A stretch of DNA of 64,000 nucleotides, taken from NCBI GenBank assembly GCA_007922305.1, contig ML677358.1, positions 11,921,343 through 11,985,342 on the forward strand. The letters are read 5' to 3'. Positions 33,691-45,317 of this stretch are shown here, piece after piece. The DNA comes from Dermatemys mawii. Lineage: Eukaryota; Chordata; Testudines; Dermatemydidae. Every line of letters begins with the position of its first letter. Within the stretch, counting starts at the first letter, position 1. Position numbers and translations under genes: made by a program. The notes beneath the pieces were generated by a model that saw only the letters and a program-made list of their open reading frames with translations, made no database searches and was not told the origin of the DNA.

Positions 33691-36555
33691 TTCCCCTGAT
33701 ACCTTACAAGGCATGCTTTATACGCAAGATCACGACTATTTGAAAATGAGGAATATGGGGGTTATAGAATGTCACACCTACACCTCCCTAGGGACGGCCC
33801 GGGCTACAGATTTGCATACAAGTTCCTTGCAGTGAAAACACGTTATCAGATCAAATCTTATTACAATAGAACTCTACCTTAGCAGTGGTTGACAGGAAAG
33901 AGATATATTCCTAAAATAACCACGGTATCTATTAGTGTCACCCACACAAGATTCTCCTTAAGGTCTAGCAAACATTTGTATTCAAATAAATAATCTCTGG
34001 AAGGTTAGACACAAAAATTAGATTAGGTTTGAAATTTTAAACATGCACTTTATGAAACTGAAATATTTTTGGATTACAACAAGTGAAAAGAAGTTCTATT
34101 ATTTTACCCAGTAGTATCAACTGCAATGCGTGGGCTGCATTGCGCAATTGTGAGAGCAGTATAATGAGAAACCGACTAGTGACTCACTGACATTTGCTGC
34201 TTTGTTTTAAGTACGCATACTTCACACAGCTCTGCTGACTTTTTATGATTGTGATCCAATATTAAATAGAGAGAAGGAACATTAAAGTTGCCAGTTCCTG
34301 TATTGTTCATTCCATCATGCTGGTACTCAAGTTGATCACTTGTCTAATTAGCTGTACTACTTGTCTGCATTAAACTTGTATGGAAATCAAGGTTACTTTT
34401 GCTTACACATACATATAATGCTCATAGTCTAATCATTAGGGACAGAGATTTGTAGACATTGGTCCTGATTATTTTATTGCTCGTGATATTGAAGTTAGAT
34501 GTCGGTATGGGAATGATGAGGGAGAAATACTTAAGTACCTGGATGGAATAAAAAGTGGATTGCTAATATTAGTTACTGCTATCAAGGTGCCCAGACCACA
34601 AGTGGAAGTCTTCACTCAAACAGCACTTTTTAATACAATCAAAATAATAAAAAATGTAAGCAATACATAATAACTTTTTGGATCATAGCTGTTACCATGA
34701 AAGGGTTAAAGTTTAAAACAAGTAGATTTGCTATAGCAATCAGGCATGGAAGACAATGTATTTCACAAATTGCTTTGACACATCAGTTTCCTTCATTTTC
34801 ACAAGCTGAGGGGGTTTTTTGGGTGTTTTTGTTTTGAAATATAGTTCTCATCTTCTGTGGCCTCCTAGGCCACGTAAACTCTCACTTGTACTTTACTACA
34901 TCTGAAGTATACAGAAGAAAAATAAATGATCAAGGGCAATTGTATCAAATACCTGGGGATAAAAGATGTGAGAAGCATAACAAACCTATTTGACTTGAGC
35001 TGTCAGAACCAAAGACTCACTAAAAGGCAGGGGTTTTGTCATAACTATTTGTGCTCTTTGCCTACTCCCTTTCTCCCAGGTGTTCTTATATCTTGAGCTC
35101 ACATCAATTAATGTCTGTTACACTGTGCCCCTCAGAGACCTTTCTTGAGATGAACTGTTATTCTAGCTAACCGATACGGTAAGCCTGGAGCAATACAAAT
35201 AATTGAAGAGTACTCTGTTTCACAGCAGGCAATGAGAATACACCATAAAATAATAGGTTGTAAAGATTTCACTTCTAGATAGAACTAACAAAATTTGGAA
35301 CTGGAGAATGAGAATCAAATTTTTTTTTTTTAAATAAGCAAGTAGAAAGGTTCTTTATTGCACACACTATTCAACTTGTTGTGGGCCCATTTTTGCAGCC
35401 TGCTCTCACATGGAATCATGACAGGACTAGATTAAGGCAAAGGTAACTTTGCCTAGGGCCTCAGCTTCTGGAGTCACATGATTACAGATTCAGAGCTGTC
35501 CGTTAAAAAGAAAAGAGTAGGTTTCTATCCTTTAGGATTAAAAAGAAAAAGCAGAAAAATGTGACAGGAGCATAGCGGACATAGTGACGTCTGCCTGAGT
35601 CTGCTGAGACCCTGAAACTATAGCCCTGAAAGATTAACCACAAGACCTACTACTCTGGGATTCCCTCAACACCGCTCCAGTAGGGGCCTGTGTGTGTGTG
35701 TGTCTGGTTGCAGAAGAGTGAAGCGGTCCCGGCTATGGCCTGCCCACCCACAGACACATATCATGGCTGCTAGGGTAAGTACTGCGCCTCCCCCGATGCC
35801 ATCCCCACCGCTCTAAGTGTGGGGAAAGAAGGGACCCGTGCTGCCACCCTTAGTGCTCCTAAGGGCAAGAAGGGACCTGCTGACCACTCCTACTGTGCAT
35901 CTACATATGAGCCAGGTGCAGTCTAGCCCTGTCAGGTGATCAAGCAAGGCTGGGCACTTCCTCATCTTTACTTCGCCTTTCTTGCTAAGGAATAGTATGC
36001 AAAGAATTCAGCCACAGAGCCCTGCAGACATATTGGGCACACACCTGTAAACTGTGTACACCCAAGTGAACTGTGATGAATTGTGCCTGCTGTATTACAT
36101 GGGCCACATGAAAATGGAAAGTACTATGCAAATAATTTTTTTAAAAAATCACTGCTTCTGCAACAGATAATGTCCTAGTTTGTGGGGATTTTTTTTTTTT
36201 AAGGTTTCTTCCAGCTTGCCAGTTTTCAACATTTTATTAATTAGTGATAGGAGAACACGGGAGAGCACCATAGATGGAGTGCAGAGGCTGAACCCCTGGA
36301 AACAGAAAGAAAGGGAGGAAAAAATGGAATCACTTATTTAAAAAACCCACACCCATAGTTCAGAGCCCAAGTGGTGATGGTCTCCTCCTGTGCAGAAGGC
36401 CTGGACAAGGGTTATCTTCCAGCTAGGTCTCAGTGCAGTTATTGCCTACAGACTACAACCTTCCTGTCTTCCTTCAGTGTCTCAGACTTCCTTCTTCTTG
36501 GTGTTCCTCATGGCCTTTGTCCTGTGACTACTAGTTCTTGCACTTTCTGACCAAA
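33691..36555. other. Unannotated stretch
   Basis: No gene is recognised in these 2.9 kb. A (TG)7 tract lies at about 35691..35704, and T-rich runs occur near 35321 and 36189. AT content is high in the first half. Confidence 0.4.
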
Positions 36556-36599
36556 ATGTCTCACATCTTGTCATCTCACATAATCCAACCCTCAGTCAA

Positions 36600-37200
36600 T
36601 ACTCCATCAGCTTTTTCCATGATGAGGACATCGTGACTTGTACAGTTTCACTGCATAGCAGGGGGCATGGACCAGCGTTCACATCGCACTCCCTGTCAGT
36701 ACCCGGCCCAAGCTGGGGAAGCTAATGATCCAACCAGCAGACCAAATTCATTGATGAATCCTGGTCATGTGCCACCCGAGGCATGTTGCACATGTGCTAA
36801 AAAGATTGCAAAGCCCATCAGTTCTCCTCTTACCCAGTGTCCATCCAAGCATTGTCATTTCAGCAGTGGGAAGCTGATGACGTTCTCCTCGCTGGCCAGC
36901 ATTTCAAGCCATACGGCAAGACTGGCCTAATCATGGTCTTATGCACTTTGTTCTTTCGTTTACTTGGCAGGTTATCATCACAGAATTCCCATCACTATTT
37001 GCATCAAGTCTTTTCATGTGGCTCCTAACATCTGCGTCCACACTCCCATCCTGGCTCAACACTGCACCGAGGTGTCTGAATTGTTGCACAGACTCTCTCC
37101 TAACCATCTAGTTTTATTGGCTTCTCATTATCCCTTTCAACAAAGCATCTCACGTATTTCATCTTTGGTTGCTGATTTGTAAAACCATTTTCTTCTAATG
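36600..37200 (-). pseudogene. LINE ORF2 fossil, C-terminal region
   Basis: Minus-strand 37080..37021 reads FRHLGAVLSQDGSVDADVRS. This fits the FKYLGSxIxxDGxxDxEVxxR motif that follows the reverse transcriptase in RTE-like LINEs. Farther along (near 36850) comes a TEMTMLGWTLG-like phrase corresponding to the usual AEMRMLRWMxG. The pieces are in different frames. Confidence 0.65.
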
Positions 37201-37221
37201 CCACCGTCCATCATTCTAGAG

Positions 37222-37820
37222 CAGGGTGGGCAAACTTTTTGGCCTGAGGGCCACATCAGCGTTCCAAAATTGTATGGAGGGCCAGGTAGGGAAGGCTGTG
37301 CCACCCCAAACAGCCAGGCCCCCGCCCCCTATCCAACGCCCACCCACTTCCTGCCCAATCTGCCCCCACTTAAAACCACCAACCAGCAAACCCTCCCATG
37401 CTCCTTGTCCCCTGACTGCCCCCTCTAGAGACCCCCTGCCCCTAACCATCCCTTTGGAAACCCACCCTCTTCTAAGCCCCCTCCCTGCTCCTTGTCCCCG
37501 ACCACCCTAACTGTCTCCCCAGATCTCCACCTACTCCCTGTCCCCTATCCAGCCTCCCAGCCCTGGCCCCCTTACCATGCTGCTCAGAGCAGCATGTCTG
37601 GAGGTCATGCAGCCCACTGGAGCTCGCACCCCCAGCCCCTTACCTTGCTGCTCAGAGCAACAGGAGCTCTGGCCCCACCAGAGCCAGCCATGCTGCTTCC
37701 CAGGAACAGTAAGCCAGAGCGCTGGTGGTGGTGGGGGATGGGCCAGTGGTAGCTCAAGGGCCAAGCAGGATGGTCCCATGGGCTGGAGGTGGTCCGCAGG
37801 CTGTAATTTGCCCACCCCTG
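37222..37820. mobile_element. hAT-like element nested in the LINE
   Basis: The ends are CAGGGTGGGCAAACTTT and, reverse complemented, CAGGGGTGGGCAAATTACAG. The flanks TTCTAGAG (37214..37221) and CTCTAGAT (37821..37828) match at the six central positions TCTAGA, the well-known NTCTAGAN target preference of Charlie/Buster-like hAT elements. The interior is C-rich and opens long frames on both strands without motifs. The LINE reverse-transcriptase fossil breaks off exactly at the right border and resumes left of the left border, so the insertion postdates the LINE. A related copy lies inverted at 44807. Confidence 0.8.
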
Positions 37821-37839
37821 CTCTAGATCCTTTTCCAGT

Positions 37840-37990
37840 TTATATGCATCTTCAGGGCATAACACAATGTTATCAGCAACAGGCATGCTCCATGGAGTCT
37901 CACCTTTAATCTTGTGTTAACGTGTACATTACAAGCAAACAGAAGTGGGCTTAAGACTGATCCTTGATGAAGGCCTACCTCTCACTGAAG
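37840..37990 (-). pseudogene. LINE reverse-transcriptase motif fossil
   Basis: Minus strand 37975..37934 reads GLHQGSVLSPLLFA, the conserved RT motif upstream of the catalytic box. About 50 bp further, 37880..37869 reads VADN in the phrase MPVADNIVL, the position of the catalytic FADD/YADD box, with the second aspartate replaced by asparagine. That change and a frameshift between the motifs show the enzyme is dead. Confidence 0.8.
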
Positions 37991-38451
37991 CTGCAACTGC
38001 TTCTCACAGCTGTTGTGCTGCCCTTGTACTTGTCCATGATAGTCTGAATAGGTCTCCAGAAGACTGTATAACCTCAGGCACCATCATATTAATTCTCTAG
38101 AAACTCTGTCACATGCCTTCTCTAAGTCCACACACATGAAATGCAACTTGTTGCATTTCTCCCTGTACTTCCCCTGCAATATTCGGGCTGCAGATGCTGC
38201 ATCCATTGCTGACATTCCTGGCATGTTGGTAGTTGATTACTTGATGTTCAAGTTCTTCAAAGTCTTTTCTCAGTAACTCTTTCCAACCATTTCATTGTGT
38301 GACTAGTTAATTTGATGGAGCAGTAATTATTAAATTCTTGCACACCCCCGTTATGCTTGGAGACACCAATGTGCTCTTCCTGCACACTGGCATTTTAGCT
38401 GTTCAGAAGATTAAATGAAAAGTTCATCATCATCATCACCACTTCTTCATA

Positions 38452-38658
38452 GGGGTTGAGAGATAGCTCAGTGGTTTGAGCATTGGCCTGCTAAACCCAG
38501 GGTTATGAGTTTAATCCTTGAGGGGACCATTTAGGGATCCGGGGCAAAAAAATCTGTCAGGGGACAGTACTTGGTCCTGCTAGGGTAGGCAGGAGACTGG
38601 ACTCAATGACCTTTCAAGGTCTTTCCAGTTCTATGAGATAGGTATATCTCCATATTTA
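38452..38658 (+). mobile_element. tRNA-derived SINE, copy 2, nested in the LINE
   Basis: Box A TAGCTCAGTGG and the tRNA-like head match copy 1 closely. The body (GGACAGTACTTGGTCCTGCT) and the tail (CCAGTTCTATGAGATAGGTA, then CTCCATATTTA) are also the same subtype. The flanks TTCTTCAT and TTATTCAT agree at 7 of 8 bases and may be the target duplication. It lies opposite to the strand of the LINE it interrupts. Confidence 0.85.
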
Positions 38659-38836
38659 TTCATGACCTAACACTTCAAATGACTTCATTGTTACACCATC
38701 CTGTCCCACTGCCTTTGCATGTTTCTTCATCTTTAGTCACTCTGTCTGGGTCTCCACTGCGGTGATGGGCCCTGTGAGGTTGTTGCCTGGGCACATGTCC
38801 CTCAGTTTCCTCACATTCTCTTTATTGAGCAGTTTC

Positions 38837-39415
38837 TCAAAAAACTGCTGCCGTCTCAATGATTTTGCTGTCTTCCACCAGTACTCTTCCATTTTTGTCT
38901 TTGACATACTTTATAGCCTGATCCTTGCTAATCGTGTATTCCTCATTCCTTCCTTTGTAAGCAGTCCTGCATATAGGTTTTAAAAGTACTTGACCCTTGA
39001 ATTCTGCAGCGGCTTTTTGCCTTTTGCTTTGCCAGCTTGTATTCCTCATCATTTTCCACTCTTCTTACTTTCTGCCATTGCGTAAACCTTTCCTTCCTTT
39101 ATTGCCTTCTGCACATGGGTGGAACATGATCACTTCTTCTTGCCATGAATTTTTCCTCCTTTTGTTTGGCCAGAGACAGCTTTTGCACTTTCTGTAATAT
39201 GTTTGGATATTTCCATTGGTGTCATCGTGGTTGATTTGATCATTGCCCAACCTCCACAGAATCTCATCCTTAAATCTTAGGCTCCAAAATTTTATGCTTT
39301 GTTCCACAGCTCGTCTTTTGTCCCCCTCACTAGCCTTTTCACTCCGAAATCCATTACAAACCCTCATCTGTTGCTCTGCAATCTGGTCTCCCAGAATCAC
39401 TTTAGACTCTCTCAT
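38837..39415 (-). pseudogene. LINE linker fossil before the reverse transcriptase
   Basis: Two minus-strand frames carry lysine/arginine-rich linker sequence. The one ending at 38837 has IKYVKDKNGRVLVEDSKI, matching the IKDxDGxVLVxDxxI motif that precedes the RT domain in RTE-like LINEs. The phrase YTISKDQAIKYVKD fits the RLAKQR-type segment before it. Stops interrupt it. Confidence 0.6.
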
Positions 39416-39648
39416 GTTTTTTAGCTCTCATCTTGTCAGCCTGGGACCCTGACACTACTCTGGTAGGTAATTAAGTGCTCCTCCCTCTTTATGAAGTATG
39501 TATTAGTCAAGCCCTGGCTAACTAAGATAGCCACAACAGCTTCATTTCTGGCTCCAAAGCCTCATCCTCCATGACCATCGCTGTAGTCCCCACTGTGTTC
39601 TGCCATATGTCCATTGAGATCTGCTCCAATAATCAAGCACTCAGATTG

Positions 39649-39885
39649 TTATATTACACTTGTCACTTGGTCCCATGCTATCTGGAATTCCTCCTTCTTC
39701 TCTAGAGTACAGCCAGCTTGTCGCGCATAGCCATATAGAATATTAAATATGTGGTCTCTGCTCAATGCTATTCTAACTTTCCTCAGCCAGTTTCTCTTCC
39801 TTTGGATGTCCACTACTTTCTCCTGCAAGGTTTCTGCTACAGTTATTCCTGCTCCATTCCTCTTTGCTACTAAGCCACGATACAT
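39649..39885 (-). pseudogene. LINE AP-endonuclease fossil
   Basis: The minus-strand frame begins MYRGLVAKRNGAGITVAE and later has YGYARQAGCTLEKKEEFQIA. These fit the KRxNGVGIxL...E and SxYAPQxGC...EKxxFW motifs of the endonuclease domain in a group of RTE-like LINEs. Catalytic residues at the domain start are not visible in this piece. It is the 5'-most recognised part of the LINE. Confidence 0.6.
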
Positions 39886-39990
39886 CAGTGTGTAGCCCTC
39901 CCAATCCTTATGTTTTACGGTTTAAATCCTGGGTAACATTTCACTGAATCATTTCTCCAACCTTTGTCTTCTCAGCAATATTAATACAGA

Positions 39991-40907
39991 CTAGGATGGA
40001 GTTCTGCTGCCATCTGCTGTTGTCACAATGTTGGACAGGGAGCTGCAAACAAGCAGTTCCACACAAAAATACATTGCAGGTGTGGGCGGAAGCACTTCTC
40101 GTGTCCATTTTGGGCTAGATTGCATTGAGCCCCATTTGGGTGTAACCTTCCAGCCCACCTTGTGCCTCTTCTCAGGGGCCAAGCACAATTCTCACTCCTG
40201 GAACCCCAAGTGACTGGCCAGTAGCACCTCAACAGGCGATATGGAGCCAGGATGGAACCATTGTCCCTGCCTTTCCACTGCTAGGACAGCTGAACCAGCG
40301 AGGGATAAGGAGCACACCAAAGCAGACTGGGCCTCGCAGTTTAAGGGCATAGCAGATACCATCACCATGTGTACTCTCCCAGAATTCCTGACCTCCTGCA
40401 TCTTCCAAAGCAGCTTTTGCAGCCAGTCCAACCCCTTTCCAAAATATGGCTCTCGCCTCACAGCCACAATGTGGCACTCACACTGGCATTCAATTCAGCA
40501 GGCGTATTCTTATTAGTGTGTCCCACAGTTCCCCTCTGGCTCAGCTCATGTATGTGGGAATTGATTCTCTTTTGAAAGGTCTCTAATTTTAATGTGTCTG
40601 TGACTCCTTCATTGGTAAACTGACCTGTAAAATGTAAATATATTGCGTATTAAGATTTGGCTTATTACTATGTACTGGCTTTTAGAAGAGTAGACTAAAA
40701 TGAAGAAACAGCAAAACTGTTACATAGCTTTCTATGTAACAACCTACAAAAGCCAATTCCTGTTTTTATAAGTGATTTATGCTTATTGGGTAAATCAGTG
40801 TTTTCTGAAGAGAATGGTGAGAACCTTTAAATAGATTTCTACATCTCTGCTGCTACACAGTGGCCATCAGAAAAAAAAACCAAAAACAAATTATTACAGT
40901 ATTCATG
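39991..40907. other. Unannotated stretch
   Basis: No gene is recognised. Open frames at 40023..40575 overlap on both strands and lack motifs. It may include the decayed 5' end of the LINE to its left, but I cannot show this. Confidence 0.4.
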
Positions 40908-40908
40908 T

Positions 40909-41101
40909 CCATGAGGCTAAGCTCAGTGGTTTGAGCATTAGCCTGCTAAACCCAGAGTTGTGAGCTCAATCTTTGAGGGGGTTATTTAGGGATATGGGGC
41001 AAAAATCTGTTGGCTGATTTAATTGGGGATTGGTCCTGCTTTGAGCAGGGGGTAGGACTAGATGATCTCCTGAGGTCCCTTCCAATCCTGATATTCTATG
41101 A
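40909..41101 (+). mobile_element. tRNA-derived SINE, copy 3, CR1-tailed subtype
   Basis: The head (AGCTCAGTGGTTTGAGCATT, then GCCTGCTAAACCCAGAG) is shared with copies 1 and 2. The 3' half differs: GGGGATTGGTCCTGCTTTGA, GGACTAGATGATCTCCTGAG and CCTGATATTCTATGAG. The last matches the CR1 LINE 3' tail. So two SINE subtypes with different tails coexist here. Confidence 0.85.
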
Positions 41102-41114
41102 GCTACAATATACC

Positions 41115-41690
41115 CCTTTTCATCTCGTCCTTGGTAGAACTATTGGATGGATGAAGCTGCCTTGGTATGCATAGGATTCTACTGGTTCAAGCACTTCACC
41201 ACTACTGCATTTCAACGTTTTATCTATTGTCCTTTTTTCAAGATGCAACCACTTTTACTCTTGACAGTTTATTGCAAGTCCAAGTCAACTAAACCAATTT
41301 TCCAAGGCAGTGAAGAGCATCACTGTTAATTCAAAAATGTCTGCTGTTCTACAGTGTCATCTGCATAAACTAAGGAATGTAACTCTAGACCATTCAGTGT
41401 TACACCCTCCAATTCACCTAACATTTTTAATGTCCAGTTTAAGAATATGTTGAAAAGCAATGGTGATTCCATGCCCCTTGTCTTATACCAAACTAACTCA
41501 AACCAGTACCTTAATTTTTCACCAATTCTTATGACACTGCAGGATTCTTTGTACATAGTTTTTATAACAGCAACGACTTCATCTGCAGCGCCATATGGTC
41601 TTGCTACTTTCCATAATGCTTCCCTCAAAATCCAATCAAATGCCCTCATGAATTCAGTGAAAATAACAAGCATCTGCATCCACAGAGTGC
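41115..41690 (-). pseudogene. Second LINE, reverse-transcriptase fossil
   Basis: The minus-strand frame 41679..41326 has FTEFMRAFDWILREALWKVA, PYGAADEVVAVIKTMY, MESPLLFNIF and LVYADD. These are the ordered RT motifs (DFxKAFDxxxRxxLW, YGIPxxxVxxIKxxY, SPLLFxI, FADD). The catalytic YADD box is retained. Beyond a frameshift, about 41230..41150 gives GEVLEPVESYAYQGSFI, the usual VExFxYLGSxI. Its RT lies 5' of the endonuclease of the other LINE and differs in wording, so it is a separate insertion of another family. It is truncated at both ends. Confidence 0.8.
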
Positions 41691-41691
41691 T

Positions 41692-41885
41692 TGCTATCCA
41701 GGAACCTCAAAGCGCTTTAAAAAGACGGTCACAGAACAGCCTTGTGAATGGGCTAAGTATTATTCTCATTCTACAAAGAGAGACTGAGGCAGAGGGAGAT
41801 TAACTGACAGAGACTCACAGGAAGTCAGCAACAGGCCTAGAAAGAGAACCCAGGATCTTTTGACTCCCAGTCCTAAGCTATGGCG
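41692..41885 (-). mobile_element. MIR-type CORE-SINE
   Basis: ATTCTCATTCTACAAAGAGA, GACTGAGGCAGAGGGAGATT and AGAACCCAGGATCTTTTGAC correspond to the MIR core read on the minus strand (tail first, then CATTTTACAGATGAGGAAAC, GAGGCACAGAGAGGTTAAG and GAACCCAGG in consensus wording). Strongly diverged. Confidence 0.65.
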
Positions 41886-44276
41886 AGAAAATTATCCTTC
41901 CTGTGATAGGCAGAGAGCAGGAAAGCCCTGTTGACCGATATATGCACGTGCTTAAGGGCTTTTCTGAATTAGGATGCTTTTCTGGGATGGAGCCATTAGT
42001 GCATTCGAAAGACAGCAAGTGCATTGGCCTAAAACAATAGATAGCTACTGCCTGCCAAATAAGCAGGGTACCCTAAACTGATCTTTAGGGGAAAAAGAGA
42101 AATGGAAGACTTGAGTGGAGAGGAGAGGAGAGGAAGGGAATGATGCTGACCCAGAAGCAGCTGGTTGCTGCCGCAGCCTAGGCAGTACTTCCCACACAGT
42201 ATCTACAAAACATATTCCACGTCTACAAGTAAAGAGCAAGTTACACACGTGGCTAGGTGGGCCTGCTCTTGGAGGAGTTTATGCAGCTCTCTTGTAGCAG
42301 GTCGTTAGCCAAATGCCATCCAGATTTGGGTACTTTTGTACCTGGATGTTCAGATACATTTTTTGCACCCCAGTATTGAGGAAGACACAGATTTCTTTCT
42401 CCCTTGCCTCGTCCCCTGCTTTACCTGACCTCCCCACGCCCCAAAAAAGGGGGATGAAAGAGCATTTCCTGAGAATTGAAATTCAGCTGCGATGACTCAG
42501 GGCCCATTGTCTGTTCACGATGTCCAGTTTCACTTCAGCCCCAGTAGGAAAATTGTAACTCACAAGGGTACTGACCTGAACATGAAGATCCATCTGTTGT
42601 TTTGAAACAGCCTCATTCACCCACTTTCCACATTACACTCTGTATAAAAATCATTTGTACTGTCATTCAAAAGTTATTCTGACATTCACCCTCTGCCCTG
42701 AGCACACTCGCCATCCCTAAAGGGAGAGCTCATTGTACCACAGACATTCTCTTCTTATTTATTGAGTTGGTGGGTGGGATTTTATTAAACTGAAAAAAAA
42801 CCAAAACAAGCCTCCTTAACCCAAAGAGAGAAAGAGGGTAGAATATTTTTGGACATGCCCAGCAATTTTGTTTTTAACTTTCCTCACCCATGGGTGTTGG
42901 AGTCAGTGATCTTGGAAAACAGAGGTGTTTCATACCCACCACTATAGAGCACGCAGCTGTTCAGATGGTATTCTGAACATTCAGAGGGGCTGCGAGAGCT
43001 AAAAACAGAAGCCATGGCTGGAACGAGGCGAAGTGTGTTTTCTGACTTGAGTCTGAAGCTAGTTAGAACACATACAGTATTACATCCAGAGGAGACAGTC
43101 TCATGCTTTTAGCGGTCTTGCTCCTTCCTTTACCATCAGACCTTCTTCTCCTAAGCACAGAGTGAAATGCCCAATACAAGACCTACTGTCATTAATCTGA
43201 GATGCAACAGATCTTCACATATGCCTGATATTGCACATATGAAAGCAGTTTGCTTAGATGAAGGGTAGGAAGAGACACTACTCCTTCAGAACCTCTCAGA
43301 GATGGGAGACTCTGTTCTATATATATATGTACTTTTAAAAACAACAACATTAACACATATATAATGGAGCAATTGCTTGCTGTATTATGAGTCAAGCAGC
43401 AAATCAGGGACGAATTCAGTCTGGTAACATTTTTCTTGGCAGGAGAGCTCATAGAAAGGAAAGGTTTTTGTTGGGCTAATGAATCTATGTTGTGAAACAA
43501 ACAAAAATATGTGCATTCCATATGAAAACTAAATAGGGCCATTTATTCTACCATATGATGGAAGTTAAATTTTAGATTATTCAGCTGCATAGATTGAGGA
43601 TAGATAAAAAGATTCTCTAATGATTTCTGCAAAGAGTTAGTTAAAAGGGAATCAAGGTTACATCAGAGAAACTAGAAATTGTAAGAGGAGCTTGACAAAT
43701 CCTATTTGTGTTTTTGAGAAGTATGCAAACTTTAGCAGTGAAACTCAGAGCATTTAGCCAGTCACGTACCAGTAATTAGGGCCCCATCCTGCCACATTAT
43801 AGTCCTACTGAAATCTCTGAGGGTGCTCAGTAACTCACAGGATCAGCCCTTTAAAAGGCAGTTCCAGGTATTTGTAAATACGATTTTGAATTCATCCAGA
43901 AACTGAAACAGGACTGCATGGTTTTTCCACTAGAAAAACCACCGAAACGGACTGATTTACTTACTTTCTTCCCTCCTCCAGTAGTCTTTGTTGTTCCAAT
44001 GACTGTTCCAGGAGCACTGACATAGGATTATATGTGCCCTATAGAGATTGGCACATCAGTAACATGACAGAATGCTATGCTCTCATAATCCTGTTTGATG
44101 CATTGGGATCTTTGATTACCAGCCCTGCTAAATGGTTGCATCACATCAAACAGCATCCACATTCCGTTTCAGACCAGACAACATCACTTGTTCCAAAACT
44201 GCATAATCAACGGGCTGCGAGAGACACTGGTATTGTGGGAGAAGCTTGGCTGCAGGCTCTTGCCTTCCCGTAACAG
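41886..44276. other. Unannotated stretch
   Basis: No gene is recognised. There is a GGAGA simple tract at 42113..42135 and an (AT) run near 43317. At about 43785..43850 the phrases ATCCTGCCACATTATAGTCC and ACTGAAATCTCTGAGG are traces of the diffuse ancient repeat. Confidence 0.4.
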
Positions 44277-44545
44277 CGGGACAGCCATAGTATGGCATCT
44301 GAAACAGCACAGTGGCAGACTGAAAAAAGCCTTGAATTAGATTCTCATCTAGGGAGAGAATCTACAGAAACAAGCGCACAAGAAAGAAAAAAGAACAAAA
44401 CACTGCAGCTGAAACCCCTTACGCCTCCCGTGCCAATGGAAAATACTGGTTACAAGGAGGCAACAGACCAGACCAAACAAGCCAGTAAAGATTACCGACA
44501 GGAGAAGTATTTCGGTGCTGCTATTTTTTTCACATCCTACGTGAG
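44277..44545 (+). other. Candidate exon, unproven
   Basis: A 269-bp block is open in one frame between a pyrimidine-rich AG acceptor (44275..44276) and a GTAAAA donor (44546). A stop lies immediately before the acceptor and another right at the donor, so the open frame almost exactly fits the splice-bounded block. The translation is charged and hydrophilic, with an aromatic end (phrases TGYKEATDQTKQASKDYRQE, then AAIFFTSYVR). I do not recognise a family. It could be chance. Confidence 0.25.
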
Positions 44546-44806
44546 GTAAAAATTCACTCCTGAGCAGGGAGTCAGCACACGCCCTGTGTGCCACCTGGTT
44601 CCCCACCCCCCCCAAGCCTCATTTGGGGAGCATCAGTAGAATTGCAGTGGTGCTTATAAAGGCTGATGTAAGGAGCTGCCCAAAGCAGCCCTTTGCAGAG
44701 TGCAAGGAATTTTAACAGAGCTACAAAATACGGGGTCTATGCTGCGTATTCTTGAGCGCCATCTACTGACACTTTATCTATTAACCAGCTATTATATACA
44801 CTACAG

Positions 44807-45312
44807 CAGGGGTGGGCAAACTATGGCCCACGGGCCCCTTCTGCCTGGCCCCTGAACTCCTGGCCAAGGAGGCTACCCCCAACCCCTCACCTGCCTTCCT
44901 ACTCCCCTGGAGCTTCAGCACGCCGCGTGGGCAGTGCTCTGCGGGGCAGAACTGTGCGCTCCAGTGGGGCAGCGTGTCTGGCTCTGCACAGCTGCTCTGA
45001 GCAGCAAGGTGAAGGGGCTGGGACGGGTTGGATAAGGGGCACGGGTACCAAGGGGCAGTCAGTTGACAGGCAGCAGTGGGCAGCTGGATCAGGTGGAAGT
45101 TCTTGTTGGGGGAGGGGGTTGGTCAGGGAATGGGGGGTGTTGGATGGGGCGTGGAAGTCCCAGGGGTCTGTCAGGGAGCAAGGGTGGATAGGGCTTGGGG
45201 CAGTCAGGAGACAGGGGAGATTAGAGGGTGGTGTCCCGGGGGTGGGGGATGGTTAGGGGTTGAGGCAGACAGGGGACAAGGAGCGGGGATTGGGGGGGTT
45301 GGGGGTTCTGAG
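44807..45312. mobile_element. hAT-like element, right end lost
   Basis: The left end CAGGGGTGGGCAAACTATGG is the same as in the element at 37222. An internal stretch (GCTCTGAGCAGCAAGGTGAA, then GGGGCTGG) is the reverse complement of part of that element, so the two are related copies in opposite orientation. The G-rich right half fades into an unrelated miniature-element fragment at about 45318 without a second end. Confidence 0.65.
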
Positions 45313-45317
45313 GGGAG

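Larger units (their letters stand above)
36560..39990 (-). mobile_element. Decayed RTE-like LINE with two nested insertions
   Basis: Read on the minus strand, recognisable pieces come in the order of a non-LTR retrotransposon: an AP-endonuclease piece (39885 to 39649), a linker (39415 to 38837), reverse-transcriptase motifs (37975 to 37863) and a C-terminal FRHLG motif (37080 to 37021). A SINE (38452..38658) and a hAT-like element (37222..37820) interrupt it. Frameshifts and stops are many, so it is inactive. The RTE-like label rests on recalled motif wording; another endonuclease-bearing clade is possible. Both outer borders are approximate. Confidence 0.7.

Noticed and set aside
37198..37909. 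Several overlapping frames on both strands
   Set aside because: All but the last ~20 codons of the minus-strand one lie within the C-rich hAT-like insertion; no protein family.
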